7,867 nucleotides of DNA from assembly GCF_003464085.1 (NCBI RefSeq), contig NZ_QSDR01000060.1, positions 1 through 7,867 on the forward strand. The letters are read 5' to 3'. The translations under genes and the position numbers were made by a program. Each line of letters begins with the position of its first letter. Position 1 is the first letter of the stretch. Positions 5,813-7,867 of the stretch are shown in pieces. This DNA comes from Clostridium sp. AM58-1XD. Its GTDB lineage: Bacteria > Bacillota > Clostridia > Lachnospirales > Lachnospiraceae. A model generated the notes under the pieces. That model ran no database searches, was not told the origin of the DNA, and saw nothing but the letters and a program-made list of their open reading frames with translations.

Positions 5813-7410
5813 TGAATGTTGCAGAATATATTGTGGAAATATTAGCGAATAATGGGGTAAAACATGTTTTTGGCTATCAAGGTGGAAATATCACCTATAT
5901 GATAGATGCAGTAGCTGGAAATAATCAAGTCTCCTACGTACAGACCTATCATGAGCAAGGGGCAGCATTTGCAGCAAATGCATATGCACAAGTATCGCGG
6001 AAATTTGGCGTTGCATTGTCTTCGAGCGGACCTGGAGCTATTAATTTAATCAATGGTATTGCCAACGCCTATTATGACTCGATACCCTGTTTATTTATTA
6101 CAGGAAATATAAACACCAAAATGATGCGTTCATCGGAAAGTATCCGCCAAAACGGGTTCCAAGAGTCAGATATTGTGAGCATGGTGGGGGGAATTACTAA
6201 ATATGCGGTTACCATTTATCACCCTCAGGAAGTTCCGGTAATACTTAAAAAAGCGTTAAAAGCCATGAAGGAAGGGAGAAAAGGACCTGTTTTATTAGAT
6301 ATCCCCCATAACATCCAACGGGAAGAGATAGATGTTTCATTTGATTTGAAAGAAGAAGGCACAGCGAGCAAGAGAATATGCACGGATATTTTAAGGAACG
6401 TTTCTAACTACATGGAAAATGCCTCAAAGCCAGTGCTGCTTTTAGGCAATGGTAGTAGAGATTCCGCTTCCTTACGTTTAATACATGAATTTTTATGTAA
6501 ACTTCCAATACCTGCAGTGGTTTCGTTGTGTGGAAAAGATGCTTTACCAAATGATCATTTATGTTATCGAGGGATGATTGGCGCTTATGGACTGCCCTAT
6601 TCAAATAAAATATTGACGGAAGCGGATTTTGTGCTAGTTTTAGGATCACGATTAGATGAGCGTCAACGAACTGTTGAGCCTGAAGTCTTTCTAAAAAATG
6701 CAAAAGTTATTCATGTGGATATTGATAAAAATGAATTATATCATGTGAAAAAAAACGAAATTTGTGTAGAGGCCACTGTAGAACAATTTTTGACTCAGTT
6801 TCTTGAATATGGCGTTCCGGATAATCGTTATGATGAGTGGCTGAAACTTACGAAAAATTGGATGAAGGATAATGTACCTGAAGAAGTATTGGTATATGGC
6901 AGTACATTTAGAGATAAACTCAAAAGGGTTTTGGGTACATATATTAAAGATAGTATCGTGTGCGTAGATGTGGGTAATCATCAAATGGCCGCAGCACAAA
7001 CACTTGAGATTGGGGAAGGAACACGCTATTTAAATTCGTCAGGACTTGGTTCTATGGGATATGCTTTACCTGCTACAATTGGTTCTTATTATGCTTCAGA
7101 AAATAAGAAACTAGTTTGTATTGTGGGAGATGGCGGATTTATGATGAATCTTCAGGAATTACAGGTAATAAAGCGTGAAAAAATCCCCGTAGTGATTATC
7201 GTAATTAATAATTATGGATTAGGTATGATACAAGATTATCATAAAATTGCTTTCGAGGGAAGATTTGTCGGCTCGAAATGGGGTTATGAAGCTGCAGATT
7301 TTAAAAAGGCTGCTGCTGCTTTTGATATAGATTATTATAATTATGAAGATATTGTAAATGGAAAGTTGAAAGAAAACAGTCGTCCAGTATTGATTGAAAT
7401 CGAGGTATGA
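5812..7410 (+). CDS. Thiamine-diphosphate-dependent enzyme, acetolactate synthase-like
   Basis: 532 residues, somewhat shorter than housekeeping acetolactate synthase large subunits (about 550-600). The Pyr domain carries HEQGAAFAANAYA with Glu48, the residue that activates the thiazolium ring, and SSGPGAINLINGIANAYYDS. The central domain is about 185-340. The PP domain has GLGSMGYALPA, then GDGG (439-442) and INNYGLGM with Asn466-Asn467, the GDG…NN motif that binds Mg and diphosphate. Such enzymes decarboxylate a 2-oxo acid, usually pyruvate, and add the two-carbon unit to a second carbonyl. The VMQWEDRFY stretch of true acetohydroxyacid synthases is replaced by MIQDYHKIAFEGRF, and no regulatory subunit (ilvH/ilvN) is adjacent, so a dedicated role in making a polysaccharide substituent is likelier than valine biosynthesis. 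The ribosome binding site GAAAGG (5798-5803) lies 8 nt upstream. Confidence 0.88.
   Translation: MNVAEYIVEILANNGVKHVFGYQGGNITYMIDAVAGNNQVSYVQTYHEQGAAFAANAYAQVSRKFGVALSSSGPGAINLINGIANAYYDSIPCLFITGNINTKMMRSSESIRQNGFQESDIVSMVGGITKYAVTIYHPQEVPVILKKALKAMKEGRKGPVLLDIPHNIQREEIDVSFDLKEEGTASKRICTDILRNVSNYMENASKPVLLLGNGSRDSASLRLIHEFLCKLPIPAVVSLCGKDALPNDHLCYRGMIGAYGLPYSNKILTEADFVLVLGSRLDERQRTVEPEVFLKNAKVIHVDIDKNELYHVKKNEICVEATVEQFLTQFLEYGVPDNRYDEWLKLTKNWMKDNVPEEVLVYGSTFRDKLKRVLGTYIKDSIVCVDVGNHQMAAAQTLEIGEGTRYLNSSGLGSMGYALPATIGSYYASENKKLVCIVGDGGFMMNLQELQVIKREKIPVVIIVINNYGLGMIQDYHKIAFEGRFVGSKWGYEAADFKKAAAAFDIDYYNYEDIVNGKLKENSRPVLIEIEV
7402..7405 (+). promoter_or_regulatory. Ribosome binding site choosing the ATG at 7412
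   Basis: GAGG with 6 nt to ATG 7412, embedded in the last codons of the ThDP gene. It favours ATG 7412 over an in-frame TTG at 7394, because the protein then begins MRKYNVLVTG, directly at the first beta-strand expected for the family. Confidence 0.65.
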
Positions 7411-7411
7411 T

Positions 7412-7867
7412 ATGAGAAAATATAATGTTCTCGTCACAGGTGTCGGAGCAATTATTGGCTATGGAATTGTAAACTCCCTTCATCGTTCAAGCTATAAGAT
7501 GAATGTAAATATAATAGGAATAGATATTTATAGTGATGCATATGGTAGATACCTATGTGATAAATTTATCCAAGCCATACCTGCTGTTTCTGAACGATAT
7601 CCAGAATTTATAAAAAATGTAATTTTAGAAAACGAAGTAGACCTGGTTATGTTTGGTACAGAACAAGAAATTCACAGATTAATTAGCGAACAGGAATTTA
7701 TGGGTGATGATTATAAAAAACTTGTCATTAATAATGATAAGATTAATTTAATTTAACAAGAAATTCACAGATTAATTAGCGAACAGGAATTTATGGGTGA
7801 TGATTATAAAAAACTTGTCATTAATAATGATAAGATTAATTTAATTTATCAATTGATAAATGGGAGA
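7412..7867 (+). pseudogene. N-terminal part of a second ATP-grasp-type (CarB-like) protein, interrupted by a 93-bp duplication and cut by the window edge
   Basis: The product starts MRKYNVLVTGVGAIIGYGIVNSL, a Rossmann-like nucleotide fold with GVGAIIG at 10-16, then NVNIIGIDIYSDAYG and DLVMFGTEQEIHRL. This pattern is typical of the pre-ATP-grasp half of carbamoyl-phosphate-synthase-like ATP-grasp proteins common in polysaccharide loci. Translation stops at TAA 7754-7756 after 114 residues. The stop is made at the junction of two exact 93-bp copies. From copy two the same frame continues (…DKINLIYQLINGR) to the last base, so removing one copy gives an open gene running past the window. The ATP-binding half lies outside, so ligase activity is inferred. 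It starts one base after the ThDP gene ends. Confidence 0.75.
7662..7848 (+). repeat. 93-bp perfect tandem duplication disrupting the second ATP-grasp gene
   Basis: The 93-nt unit at 7662-7754 recurs exactly at 7755-7847, with one more matching base (7848). The unit is 31 codons, so the frame is kept, but the junction joins …TTT to AAC… and creates TAA at 7754-7756. The copies show no mismatch, and end microhomology is 1 bp at most. Confidence 0.97.

Noticed and set aside
375..7848. CRISPR array or dispersed repeat family
   Set aside because: The repeats have no spacers, occur as single pairs, and share no sequence with one another.

Overview
The window looks like the interior of a surface-polysaccharide (capsule, exopolysaccharide or O-antigen-like) biosynthesis locus from a low-GC bacterium. 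AT-rich codon use, frequent AGA arginine codons, purine-rich AGGAG-type ribosome binding sites and tightly packed genes suggest a Firmicute, probably a gut-type Clostridium or Lachnospiraceae relative. That assignment is inferred from style only; no rRNA or marker gene is present. All genes lie on the plus strand with almost no intergenic space and no visible internal terminator, so they read as one operon that runs off both window edges.

Layout: (1) 1-1775, a polytopic GT-C-type membrane glycosyltransferase, open to the left edge and broken by two perfect tandem duplications (67 bp and 5 bp). (2) 1817-2944, an intact close relative of WecE/RffA, the PLP transaminase that makes dTDP-4-amino-4,6-dideoxy-D-galactose (dTDP-Fuc4N). 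(3) 2955-4067, an ATP-grasp ligase. (4) 4070-4813, a short-chain dehydrogenase/reductase. (5) 4817-5812, an acyltransferase-3 membrane protein. (6) 5812-7410, a thiamine-diphosphate enzyme of the acetolactate synthase family. (7) 7412 to the right edge, the start of a second ATP-grasp-type protein, interrupted by a perfect 93-bp tandem duplication whose junction creates a TAA stop.

A plausible reading is that WecE makes an amino sugar, while the ThDP enzyme, the SDR and one or both ATP-grasp ligases make an unusual carboxylic acid and attach it to the amine. The acyltransferase-3 protein would add an O-acyl group, and the GT-C protein would transfer a lipid-linked sugar outside the membrane. 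This scheme is inferred from family membership and gene order.

The most striking feature is the set of three exact tandem duplications (67, 5 and 93 bp), each of which inactivates a gene, while removal of one copy restores an uninterrupted reading frame in every case. A fourth exact tandem repeat (11 bp) lies in the same GT-C gene but is required for the open frame. This resembles capsule phase variation by spontaneous tandem duplication, known in pneumococcus. Assembly or scaffolding error is the main alternative.
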